In this document: positions 1 through 7,407 of the stretch, piece after piece
Layout: the number at the start of each line of letters is the position of its first letter
Position numbering within the stretch: the first letter of the stretch is position 1
Origin: Martinezella tropici
Lineage (GTDB): Bacteria > Pseudomonadota > Alphaproteobacteria > Rhizobiales > Rhizobiaceae
Length of the DNA: 64,000 bases
NCBI RefSeq assembly: GCF_003287875.1
Contig: NZ_QMKK01000038.1
Location: 1 to 64,000, forward strand
Reading direction: 5' to 3'
Notes under the pieces: model-generated
What the model was told of the DNA's origin: nothing
Database searches by the model: none
What the model saw: only the letters and a program-made list of their open reading frames with translations
Position numbers and translations under genes: made by a program

Positions 1-17
1 CAGACTGCTGACAAACC
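1..17 (+). repeat. Left terminal inverted repeat of the IS
   Basis: The 17 bases are the exact reverse complement of 1513-1529. This is the transposase-distal end, because the transposase reads towards it. Confidence 0.9.
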
Positions 18-40
18 CCGTCAAATTTTGGCGGGGTTTT
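16..40. terminator. Hairpin with T-run inside the left IS end
   Basis: A 7-bp stem (16-22 with 30-36, one G-T pair) encloses a 7-base loop and is followed by four T on the plus strand and by TTTG on the minus strand. It may stop transcripts entering from outside or leaving the transposase gene. It overlaps the inner end of the left inverted repeat. Confidence 0.55.
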
Positions 41-105
41 GTATTTCTGGTGTGTTTGTTTCCTGGGTTGCGGCATTGAAGGGAGATCGGTCCTGCTCCT
101 GTGAT

Positions 106-1491
106 TCATGCGAGGCTCGGTTTGGGTGTCTTTGTGAGCGCCATCGCGATCTTCTTGATGTTCTGGGCTGCGGCGGCCATCAGGCACTGGCATCGGACTT
201 TGATGAGACTTCGGAAGCGGGCGTAGCGATGGCCGTGCAGCTGCTTGGCATCGGCAAAGGAACGCTCGACCGTCTCCTTGCGTCTTTTGTAGATCGCCTT
301 GCCCCAGGATGTGAGACGGTGACCGTCGGTGCGCTCGCGGGCATCGGCCCAAACGTGCCGGGTGATGGTGCGGATGGCCTTGCCGTTGGACGTGCACGAC
401 GCCAGAAGCGGGCAGGTGCCGCAGATGGCAGGATCGGATGTGTAATGCTTGTAGCCGTTGCGGTCGGTGGTGGCGTAGGTGAGAAGCTGGCCTTGCGGAC
501 AGCGATAGCCATCGGCTCGCTGATCGTAGACGAAGCTGTTCTTGCGCATCATGCCGGCTTTGGGCGGGGTCGGATTGCGATAGCCGGTGACACCGAGGAT
601 GGCGCGGTCCTCCAGGCCTTGGGCGATGCCTGAGGTGGCATAGCCGGCATCCAGCCCGACAGCCTTCACATCGAAGCCGAAGCGTTGGCACTGCCGGTCG
701 AGCCTGCCGAGATAGACGATGCTGTCATGCACGTTGGCCGGCGTCACATGGGTATCGGTGATGATCGCATGTCGGCCGTCCACCGTGCGATGATCGAGAT
801 AGAAGAAGCCCTTCGGCTTGCCGTCACGCACCATGTAGCCGCTCTGGGGATCGGTGCGCGACACCTTGGTCTCCTTGATCTCGGCCTGGCGCTCCCCGTC
901 CTTCAGCGGCTTCTGGCCATGCAGCTTGCGCTCCGCGTCGATCGCCCGGTCGAGGTCGGCCCAGTAGTCGGCACGCGATTTCTCGATCATGGCCAGATCG
1001 TATTTGCCCTTGTTGGCATTGGCCTTCAGATGGGTACTGTCCGTATAGAGTACCGTGCCGTCCACCAGCCCGTGGGAAACCGCCTGTTCAACGATGTGGT
1101 CGAAGATATCCTGGGCCACCGACGTATCGTTGAAGCGTCGGCGGCGGTTCTGCGACAGGGTCGACGCATCGAACACGCCATCCGTCAGCTTCATCCTGAG
1201 AAACCAGCGATAGGCGACATTGACCTCGATCTCGCGCACCAGCTGCCGCTCGGAGCGAATGCCGTAGAGGTAGCCGATGAACAGCGCCTTGAACATCAGC
1301 GTCGGATCAAGCGGCGGGCGGCCATTGTCGGCGCAGTACAAGCCGGCAACGCGATCGTGGATGAACGAGAAGTCGATCACCGCGTCTATTCGGCGCAGAA
1401 GGTGATCCTTCGGCACAAGACTGTCGAGCGTCACCATCTCGAGAGCCGTCTGTTCGGGAGCAGGTTTCTTCAGCATGTCCCATTGAATCAA
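106..1491 (-). CDS. IS1182-family DDE transposase
   Basis: This 461-residue protein would cut and join the element ends. The N-terminal third is the DUF772-type transposase domain with the family phrase ADNGRPPLDPTLMFK. A DDE_Tnp-type nuclease domain follows, with likely catalytic acids in YTDSTHLKANANK (about 155), GLDAGYATSG (about 280) and the RRKETVERSFADAK block (about 410). A cysteine group (CPQGQ, CGTCPLLASC) lies between the second and third acids, as is usual in this family. The first codon read here is TTG just after GGAGG. An in-frame ATG at 1476 is the alternative but sits far from the ribosome-binding site. No frameshift or internal stop is seen. Confidence 0.9.
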   Translation of the reverse strand: MIQWDMLKKPAPEQTALEMVTLDSLVPKDHLLRRIDAVIDFSFIHDRVAGLYCADNGRPPLDPTLMFKALFIGYLYGIRSERQLVREIEVNVAYRWFLRMKLTDGVFDASTLSQNRRRRFNDTSVAQDIFDHIVEQAVSHGLVDGTVLYTDSTHLKANANKGKYDLAMIEKSRADYWADLDRAIDAERKLHGQKPLKDGERQAEIKETKVSRTDPQSGYMVRDGKPKGFFYLDHRTVDGRHAIITDTHVTPANVHDSIVYLGRLDRQCQRFGFDVKAVGLDAGYATSGIAQGLEDRAILGVTGYRNPTPPKAGMMRKNSFVYDQRADGYRCPQGQLLTYATTDRNGYKHYTSDPAICGTCPLLASCTSNGKAIRTITRHVWADARERTDGHRLTSWGKAIYKRRKETVERSFADAKQLHGHRYARFRSLIKVRCQCLMAAAAQNIKKIAMALTKTPKPSLA

Positions 1492-1512
1492 AAACCTCCG
1501 GCTGACGCCAGA

Positions 1513-1529
1513 GGTTTGTCAGCAGTCTG
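1513..1529 (-). repeat. Right terminal inverted repeat of the IS
   Basis: Exact reverse complement of 1-17. It lies just upstream of the transposase start, and a GGAGG ribosome-binding sequence sits between the repeat and the start codon. Confidence 0.9.
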
Positions 1530-1530
1530 T

Positions 1531-1553
1531 GGGCGCCTTTCGGCGCCCGTTTT
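1531..1553. terminator. Efflux operon terminator, U-tract cut off by the IS
   Basis: A 7-bp GC-rich stem (1531-1537 with 1542-1548, TTTC loop) follows directly after the stop codon of the RND pump gene. Read on the plus strand it runs into GTTTT. Read on the minus strand, the direction the efflux operon needs, AAAAC precedes the hairpin but the expected T-run after it is missing and the IS begins one base later. It looks like a symmetrical terminator whose distal half was displaced by the insertion. Confidence 0.7.
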
Positions 1554-1554
1554 G

Positions 1555-4500
1555 TCATTCCGCGGCAATCGCCGTCGGCGGTTCGTTCTGGTGCGGGTCG
1601 TCGTGCTTGCGCCGGCCGAAACGACCGAGGAAGTCGCTCAGGCGGTTCATCTCCAGGAAGATGACGGGTGTGATGAACAAGGTCAGAAGCTGCGAAACCA
1701 CCAGGCCGCCTACCACAGCGATACCGAGCGGCTGGCGCAGCTCCGAGCTTGCGCCGCTGCCGACCGCGATCGGTAGGGCGCCGAGCAGGGCGCAGAAAGT
1801 GGTCATCATGATCGGCCGGAAACGGCGTACGCAGGCCTCGTGGATCGCTTCCGCCGGCGACATGCCAGTACTCGAGCGCAGCGTTTCCAGCGCCACGTCG
1901 ATCATCATGATCGCGTTTTTCTTGACGATACCGATCAGCATCAGCAAGCCGATGAGCGCGATGATCGACAGATCGAAGCCGAAGAGCTTCAGGGCGAGCA
2001 GGGCGCCGAGAGCGGCGGCCGGCAAACCGGAGAGAATGGTCAGCGGGTGGATGAAGCTCTCGTAGAGGACGCCGAGAACCACATAGATCGTCAGCACTGC
2101 AGCCAGGATCAGATAGGGCGTGCTGCCCTGCGACTGCTGGAAGATCTGAGCCGTACCGCCGTAGGACGTGAAAACGTCCGCCGGCATGTTGATATCCTTC
2201 TTGATCTGCTCGATCTGTGCGGTGGCGTCGCCAAGCGCTTCGCCAGCCGGCAGGTTGAAGGATACCGTGGTCGAGACGAGCTGACCGGTCTGGTTGATGG
2301 TCACTGGACCGGTGTTGCGCACGATGTGCGCGAAGGCGGACAATGGAACCTGCTCGCCCTTCGAAGACGTCACATGGATGCGCGACAGCTTCTGGTCGTC
2401 CCAAGGCTGGTTCGCATCATATTCGATGATCACGTCATAGCTGTCGCCGGTCGACTGAATCTGGGCGGCGGCGTAGTCGCTGAAGGCCTCCTCAAGCGTG
2501 GTGCGCAGCAGGTTGTTGTTGATGCCGTAGGCGGCGGCCTTCTCCATATCGACGACGATGTTGGCCTGCAAGGCGTTGTACTGCGCGTCGGTGGTCACGT
2601 CGGTAAAGCGTGGATCCTTTCGCATCTCCTGCAGCATCTTGTTGGCCCACTCGTTGGTCAGATCAGCGTTGAGGGCCTGGATGACGAGCTGATACTGGCT
2701 GGCGGTCTGGCGTCCGCCGAAGCGAAGGCTTTGCTGAGGATTGATGAAGATCTGAATGCCTGGGATTTTGGCGACGGCGGCGCGCAGTTCGCGCAGCGTC
2801 TGGTCAAGCGGTTCGCGATCCTTCTTGTCCTTCAACTGGGCATAGATCGTACCGTTGTTGAGTGTCTGACGCGCGCTGGCGCCGACAACCGACATCACGT
2901 GCTCGACGGCAGGATTCGCCTTGATCGCCGCAGCGGCCTGGTTCTGCAGGTCACGCATCGCCGGAAAGGAAATATCCTGGCGGGCGCGCGTTGAAATCTG
3001 CAGCCGCCCGATGTCTTCCTGCGGGAAGAAGCTGGCTGGCAGGGTCAGGAAGAGATAGGCCGAGAGTGCGACCGAAGCAAGGAAGCTTCCAAGCACGATG
3101 TAGCGATGGCGAATACACCATTCCACGCCCTTGCCGTAGTTGACCTCGGTCCAATTGAAGCCCTTGTTGAAGAGGCGCACCGGCAGGGGAGGATGGCTGT
3201 GGGCGTTGGAGAGACGCGAACCGAGCATCGGCGTGACGGTCAGCGAGACCACCGCGGACGATACGATGGCGATTGCCACGACCATTCCGAATTCGTTGAA
3301 GATACGCCCAACGACGCCGCCCATCAGCAGGATAGGGATGAACACGGCGATGAGCGAGACCGACATGGAGATAATCGTATAGCTGACTTCTGCCGCGCCC
3401 TGGATGGCCGCCTGCCGCACAGGCATGCCTTCTTCCATGTGCCGTAGAATGTTCTCCAGCATGACGATGGCGTCGTCCACCACGAGGCCCACCGCGATCG
3501 TCAATCCGAGCAGCGAGATATTGTCGACGCTATAGCCGAGCACATACATCATGCCGAAAGTTGATATCAGCGAAAGAGGCACGGCGAGGCCGGGGATAAT
3601 CGTTGCCGTCACGTGGCCCGTGAACAGGTAGATGACGAGAACGACGAGGCCGATGGTCAGCAGCAAGGTGAACTTGACGTCCGAGATGGCTTCGCGGATT
3701 GGCTGGGCCGAGTCGTTCATGACGGTCATTTTGACGGAAGCCGGCATTTCGGCCTGCAGCTTCGGCAGTGTCTTGTTGACGGCATCGACGACGTCGACGG
3801 TGTTGGCATCGGGCTGGCGTTGAATAGCCAGAATGATCGCTCGCTGGCCATCATACCAGCTACCGATATTCTGGTTTTCCACGCTGTCCTGCACGTCGGC
3901 GACGTCGCCGAGGTGAATTGGCTTGCCATTGGGATTGGCAATCACAAGCGTGCGAAACTGGTCGGCGTTGACGCGCTGCGTATCCGCATTGATCGTCATG
4001 CTCTGCGCCGAGTCTTGCAGCGTGCCGACCGGGACCTGGTTGTTGGCGTTGACAACGGCTGTATTGACCGTGTCGATACCGATGCCGCGATCCAGAAGCT
4101 TGTTCGGATCGACGTCGATGCGCACCGCGTAGGTCTGCGCCCCGTTTACCGTCACTTCAGCGACGCCAGGCAGTGTCGAGATCGATGGAGAGATGATGTT
4201 CTCGGCGATATCGTCGAGCTTGCTGCGCTGCAAAGTGTCGCTTTGTACGGCGATCAGCATGACAGGCGCGTCGGCCGGATTGGTCTTCCGGTAGCTTGGC
4301 GGGGTGGTCAGGTTGTTGGGAAGTTTTCTTTGCGCGGTCGAAATCGCCGCCTGCACGTCACCGGCGGCGGCGTCGATGTCGCGGTCGAGATTGAACTGCA
4401 GCACGATGCTGGTATTGCCAAGCGAGTTTGTAGAAGAAATTTCGCTGATGCCGGGGATCGTCTCGAACTGCTTGATCAGCGGCGTGGCGACCGATGTCGC

Positions 4501-4674
4501 CATCGTCTGTGGTGATGCGCCTGTCAGCTGGGCCGAGACGTTGATCGTCGGGAAATCCACCTGCGGCACTGCTGCGACGGGGATGAGCTGATAGCCGGCG
4601 AGACCGGCAAGCACCACGCCGATCGCGAGAAGCGTGGTCGCGACCGGACGCTGGATACAGAAGGTCGGGATCAT
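1555..4674 (-). CDS. RND multidrug efflux pump, inner-membrane subunit (MdtB/MdtC-like)
   Basis: This 1039-residue protein is a proton-driven exporter of the HAE1 family and would span the inner membrane as a trimer. The N-terminus has the typical first helix (RPVATTLLAIGVVLAGLAGY) and then VPQVDFPTINVSAQL. The paired aspartates of the proton relay are present in AVGLVVDDAIVMLEN near residue 400, and the late motif GIVKKNAIMMID is also kept. Length is normal. The start overlaps the stop of the upstream adaptor gene by 4 bases (ATGA), so the two are translationally coupled. No outer-membrane TolC partner is encoded nearby, so the complex probably uses a channel encoded elsewhere. Substrate cannot be told from sequence. 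Confidence 0.93.
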   Translation of the reverse strand: MIPTFCIQRPVATTLLAIGVVLAGLAGYQLIPVAAVPQVDFPTINVSAQLTGASPQTMATSVATPLIKQFETIPGISEISSTNSLGNTSIVLQFNLDRDIDAAAGDVQAAISTAQRKLPNNLTTPPSYRKTNPADAPVMLIAVQSDTLQRSKLDDIAENIISPSISTLPGVAEVTVNGAQTYAVRIDVDPNKLLDRGIGIDTVNTAVVNANNQVPVGTLQDSAQSMTINADTQRVNADQFRTLVIANPNGKPIHLGDVADVQDSVENQNIGSWYDGQRAIILAIQRQPDANTVDVVDAVNKTLPKLQAEMPASVKMTVMNDSAQPIREAISDVKFTLLLTIGLVVLVIYLFTGHVTATIIPGLAVPLSLISTFGMMYVLGYSVDNISLLGLTIAVGLVVDDAIVMLENILRHMEEGMPVRQAAIQGAAEVSYTIISMSVSLIAVFIPILLMGGVVGRIFNEFGMVVAIAIVSSAVVSLTVTPMLGSRLSNAHSHPPLPVRLFNKGFNWTEVNYGKGVEWCIRHRYIVLGSFLASVALSAYLFLTLPASFFPQEDIGRLQISTRARQDISFPAMRDLQNQAAAAIKANPAVEHVMSVVGASARQTLNNGTIYAQLKDKKDREPLDQTLRELRAAVAKIPGIQIFINPQQSLRFGGRQTASQYQLVIQALNADLTNEWANKMLQEMRKDPRFTDVTTDAQYNALQANIVVDMEKAAAYGINNNLLRTTLEEAFSDYAAAQIQSTGDSYDVIIEYDANQPWDDQKLSRIHVTSSKGEQVPLSAFAHIVRNTGPVTINQTGQLVSTTVSFNLPAGEALGDATAQIEQIKKDINMPADVFTSYGGTAQIFQQSQGSTPYLILAAVLTIYVVLGVLYESFIHPLTILSGLPAAALGALLALKLFGFDLSIIALIGLLMLIGIVKKNAIMMIDVALETLRSSTGMSPAEAIHEACVRRFRPIMMTTFCALLGALPIAVGSGASSELRQPLGIAVVGGLVVSQLLTLFITPVIFLEMNRLSDFLGRFGRRKHDDPHQNEPPTAIAAE

Positions 4675-5903
4675 TGTTGCGCTCCAACTGCGATGGTTTC
4701 GGTTTTTCCATCATCGGCCGAAGCGACCTTCTCGTTTGGATTGTCGCTGAACTGTTCCTTGACTTCGGTGCCGTTGTTCAGTTGCGACTGGCCTTCGACA
4801 ACGACATGATCGCCCACCGAAAGGCCTGTGGCGACGGCTGTGCGGCCGCCGTTGGCGCGGGCAATTGTCACCGGCGTGATCTTGACCTTGTTGTCCTTTA
4901 CCACGAAGGCGATATAGCCGTCCGGCCCCGGGCTGACGGCAACGGTCGGCACGACGATGAGTTGCTCGTTGTCGGCGAAGTGAACCATGACGTTCTCGGA
5001 GCGTCCCGGCCACAAGGCACCGTTGGCGTTTTCGAAGGTTGCCTTCACAGCGATCGTTCCGGAAGCCTGGTCGACTGTGTTGTCATAAAAGGTGATCGTT
5101 CCGGTGCGAGGCTTGCCCTGCGCGGAACGGGGAACGGTGGTGACGTGGACAGGGCCTGCGGCCAGCTGTTCCTGCAGTTCGCGCAGATTGTTTTCCTGCA
5201 TGGTGAACTTGATGTATGCCGGATCATATTTGCTGATCGTCACGATTGGCGTGCCGGCGCTGACATAAGCCCCCAGGCTCAATTGAACATCGCCAAGCCG
5301 GCCATCATAGGGTGCCCGTATGTCGGTATTTCCGAGCAGGACCTGATCCGAGGCAAGCTGTGCCTGGTCCGCGCTGAGCGTGGCAATGGCGGCGTCGCGG
5401 GTCGCACGTGCTTCATCGGCCGTCGCCTGAGTGCCGGCGCTGCTCGTAAGCAAGCTATTGGCACGGGTCAGCGCGGTCTCCGCTTGGGCAAGGTTTGCCT
5501 GGTCTTTCGTAATGTTCGCCTGGTCCTTGTTGACGGCAGCCTGTGCCGTGCGCGGATCGAGCTTTGCGATCAGGTCGCCGGCTTTGACTGTCACGCCATC
5601 TTTTACGGCGATCTGCGTGATCAGCCCGGCTTCCTGCGCGGCGATCGTCGTTGAATCGATCGGCACGACCCAGCCGGTCGCGGGAACGTCCATGGGGAGC
5701 GTAGTTTTGACGGCGGCAACGGTCTTTACCGCGATTGGGCCGGCCTGACGCTTGCCGCCGGCCTGCGCCGGCTTGCCGGCATCTTTGGTTTCTGCGGAGG
5801 CTTGGTCGACAAAGGCGGAAAGGAAAGGAATACGGTCGCGGTAGCTCCATGCTGCAAGGGCTGCGACGACGAGAAGGCCGAGGGGAAGCCAAAGTTTTTT
5901 CAT
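4671..5903 (-). CDS. RND efflux periplasmic adaptor (MdtA-like membrane fusion protein)
   Basis: This protein of about 410 residues would bridge the pump at 1555-4674 to an outer-membrane channel. It begins with MKKLWLPLG and a single hydrophobic segment (about residues 4-20) that anchors or exports it. Then come a linker, a biotinyl-lipoyl-like beta domain (AAQEAGLITQIAVKDGVTVK), a long coiled-coil hairpin with repeated KDQAN phrases, and the beta-barrel and membrane-proximal domains (GRSENVMVHF). A longer frame reaches 5972, but ATG at 5903 starts exactly at the signal anchor and is preferred. The ribosome-binding site is weak. The gene is first in a two-gene operon. Confidence 0.9.
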   Translation of the reverse strand: MKKLWLPLGLLVVAALAAWSYRDRIPFLSAFVDQASAETKDAGKPAQAGGKRQAGPIAVKTVAAVKTTLPMDVPATGWVVPIDSTTIAAQEAGLITQIAVKDGVTVKAGDLIAKLDPRTAQAAVNKDQANITKDQANLAQAETALTRANSLLTSSAGTQATADEARATRDAAIATLSADQAQLASDQVLLGNTDIRAPYDGRLGDVQLSLGAYVSAGTPIVTISKYDPAYIKFTMQENNLRELQEQLAAGPVHVTTVPRSAQGKPRTGTITFYDNTVDQASGTIAVKATFENANGALWPGRSENVMVHFADNEQLIVVPTVAVSPGPDGYIAFVVKDNKVKITPVTIARANGGRTAVATGLSVGDHVVVEGQSQLNNGTEVKEQFSDNPNEKVASADDGKTETIAVGAQQ

Positions 5904-6327
5904 ATTTAAAGAACCGGTCGGGGCTTGTTGCAGGATGCGCGGGGACGTTGAGGTGTATCTACTGCGTCGCACAACAAAGACGCGTTTCGCCGCAATTCAT
6001 CACATCGCCGTCGCCGCTAACGTTCGGTAATTCTGTCCCTTTTTACGCGAATTCATGAACGCTGATACCGTGCAATTTACCACAGTTCTACAGGGCGAAA
6101 AATTAAAGCTTGGAAAGCTTTGGAATAGGTTTCGTTTATGCAGCGCAGCAAGCAGTCGAATGACTATTTTTTGATTGCCGTTATGTAATATTCGGCAGGA
6201 AAAACAGCCTGAGGCAGTATTTATACTCCGAAGACGTGCTTCAGCGTGCAAGGAGGCGTCGCGCCGCTCACGGAATTGTGTTGTCAGGCCCTTTATGAGG
6301 CCTGCAAACTGCTCGTCCGTTACAAGT
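5904..6327. other. Intergenic region upstream of the efflux operon, with a 17-base dyad
   Basis: No convincing gene. The stretch is AT-richer than its surroundings and must hold the efflux promoter. A perfect 7-bp inverted repeat with a GGA spacer (6105-6111 and 6115-6121) is a candidate regulator site, about 200 bases upstream of the adaptor start. An open minus-strand frame across the right half has no recognisable domain and overlaps the SDR gene. Confidence 0.5.
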
Positions 6328-7116
6328 TCAAAGGGAGCGCGCAGCTCCTCCGTCGCAGCGGACCAGCGTTCCCGTGACGTAGCTTGCCGGTTCGCTGCAG
6401 AGGAAGGCGGCCGTCGCAGCGAATTCCTCGACACGGCCATAGCGGCCGGCGGGAATGCGCTGTTGACGCTCGGCGCTGACATCTTCCAGGCTCCGGCCCC
6501 CACGTTTGGCCGCGGCAGTGTCAAGCTCGGCCAATCGATCGGTGGCGATACTGCCAGGCAGAAGCATGTTCACCGTGATGCCATGCGCCGCCACCTCGCT
6601 TGCCAGCGTCTTGCTCCATCCGACCAGTGCCGGGCGCAGCGTGTTGGAGAGTGCAAGATTGGGAATGGGTTCGATAGCGCCGGAGGAGGCGACTGTGACG
6701 ATGCGCCCCCAGCGTTGCGCCTTCATGCCCGGCAGCAGGGCGTTGGTCAGCGTGATGATCCGCGACACCATGGAGATGAAATAGGTCTCCAGCCTGTCAG
6801 CGGTCATATCCTCTGTCGTTCCGGGCGTCGGGCCGCCGCTATTGTTGACGAGAATGTCGATGCCGCCGAGCTTGTCGGTCACAGCCTTGGTGACGACCTC
6901 AACGAAGTTCTCGTCGTTAAGATCGGCCCAGATCCAGTCGGCACGGCCCTTGCCTTCGGCATTGATGGCTTTGCAATTACCGTCAAGCCTTTCGCCGTTG
7001 CGACCACAGAGCAGGACGTTCACGCCTTCGCGGGCCAGTGCCACGGCGATTCCATGGCCGAGCCCCTTGGATGAGGCAAGCACCAGCGCGCGCTTTCCGC
7101 CGATACGAAGATCCAT
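6328..7116 (-). CDS. SDR-like protein with non-canonical active site
   Basis: This 262-residue protein has the short-chain dehydrogenase fold throughout: NAD(P) loop region VLASSKGLGHGIA, the NNSGG block, and the C-terminal YVTGTLVRCDGG. Two hallmark features are changed. The cofactor loop reads A-S-S-K-G-L-G instead of TGxxxGxG, and the YxxxK catalytic pair is replaced by S-N-T-L-R in ALSNTLRPALVGW. A described SDR subgroup resembling 3-oxoacyl-ACP reductase has such departures, so this is probably a family property and not damage. Its reaction is unknown. The start is ATG 7116, with AAGG nine bases upstream. A GTG three codons earlier is too close to that site. It is transcribed divergently from the ETF oxidoreductase. 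Confidence 0.8.
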   Translation of the reverse strand: MDLRIGGKRALVLASSKGLGHGIAVALAREGVNVLLCGRNGERLDGNCKAINAEGKGRADWIWADLNDENFVEVVTKAVTDKLGGIDILVNNSGGPTPGTTEDMTADRLETYFISMVSRIITLTNALLPGMKAQRWGRIVTVASSGAIEPIPNLALSNTLRPALVGWSKTLASEVAAHGITVNMLLPGSIATDRLAELDTAAAKRGGRSLEDVSAERQQRIPAGRYGRVEEFAATAAFLCSEPASYVTGTLVRCDGGAARSL

Positions 7117-7224
7117 GTCGATCACCCTTCATGCTATCCGCAATTCCCGATCGGTTCTTATAGAGCGCCAGCGGGCGATTATGGAAGGCATGCTCCGGAG
7201 ATTGCGCTAAATACCCTCGGAACA

Positions 7225-7240
7225 TTGACGTTAACGTAAG
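7225..7240. promoter_or_regulatory. Palindromic operator candidate between SDR and ETF-QO genes
   Basis: The sequence TTGACGTTAACGTAAG contains the perfect 10-bp palindrome ACGTTAACGT. It lies between the divergent starts at 7116 and 7408. It resembles sites of MerR-type LiuR regulators of branched-chain amino acid and fatty acid breakdown, pathways that feed ETF. The match is from memory and is not tested. Confidence 0.45.
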
Positions 7241-7407
7241 GGTAATTTAACTTGTTTTGCGCGCTGGACGAATTGGAGGATTGCCTGTCGCTTCCCGGCT
7301 CGACAATCCTTTTCCGTTTTGACAAGAGATAAACGAAACGGGGAATACGCCCAAGGGGATGAGGCTGCGATCCGATATCATCGGACGCCGCCAAGCGGAG
7401 AAGATGA

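Larger units (their letters stand above)
1..1529 (-). mobile_element. IS1182-like insertion sequence, apparently complete
   Basis: Both ends are visible. Positions 1-17 and 1513-1529 are perfect 17-bp inverted repeats, and the one long gene inside (106-1491, minus strand) is an intact DDE transposase of the IS1182/IS5-like type. The window begins on the first base of the left repeat, so the left flank and any target duplication cannot be seen. On the right the element abuts the terminator hairpin of the efflux operon at 1531-1548 with one base between. The gene looks full length and the ends match, so the element may be active or recently active. Confidence 0.9.

Noticed and set aside
6000..6524. 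Minus-strand frame running from the SDR gene into the intergenic region
   Set aside because: It overlaps the end of the SDR gene in another frame, has no family resemblance and loses any codon bias past the SDR gene.
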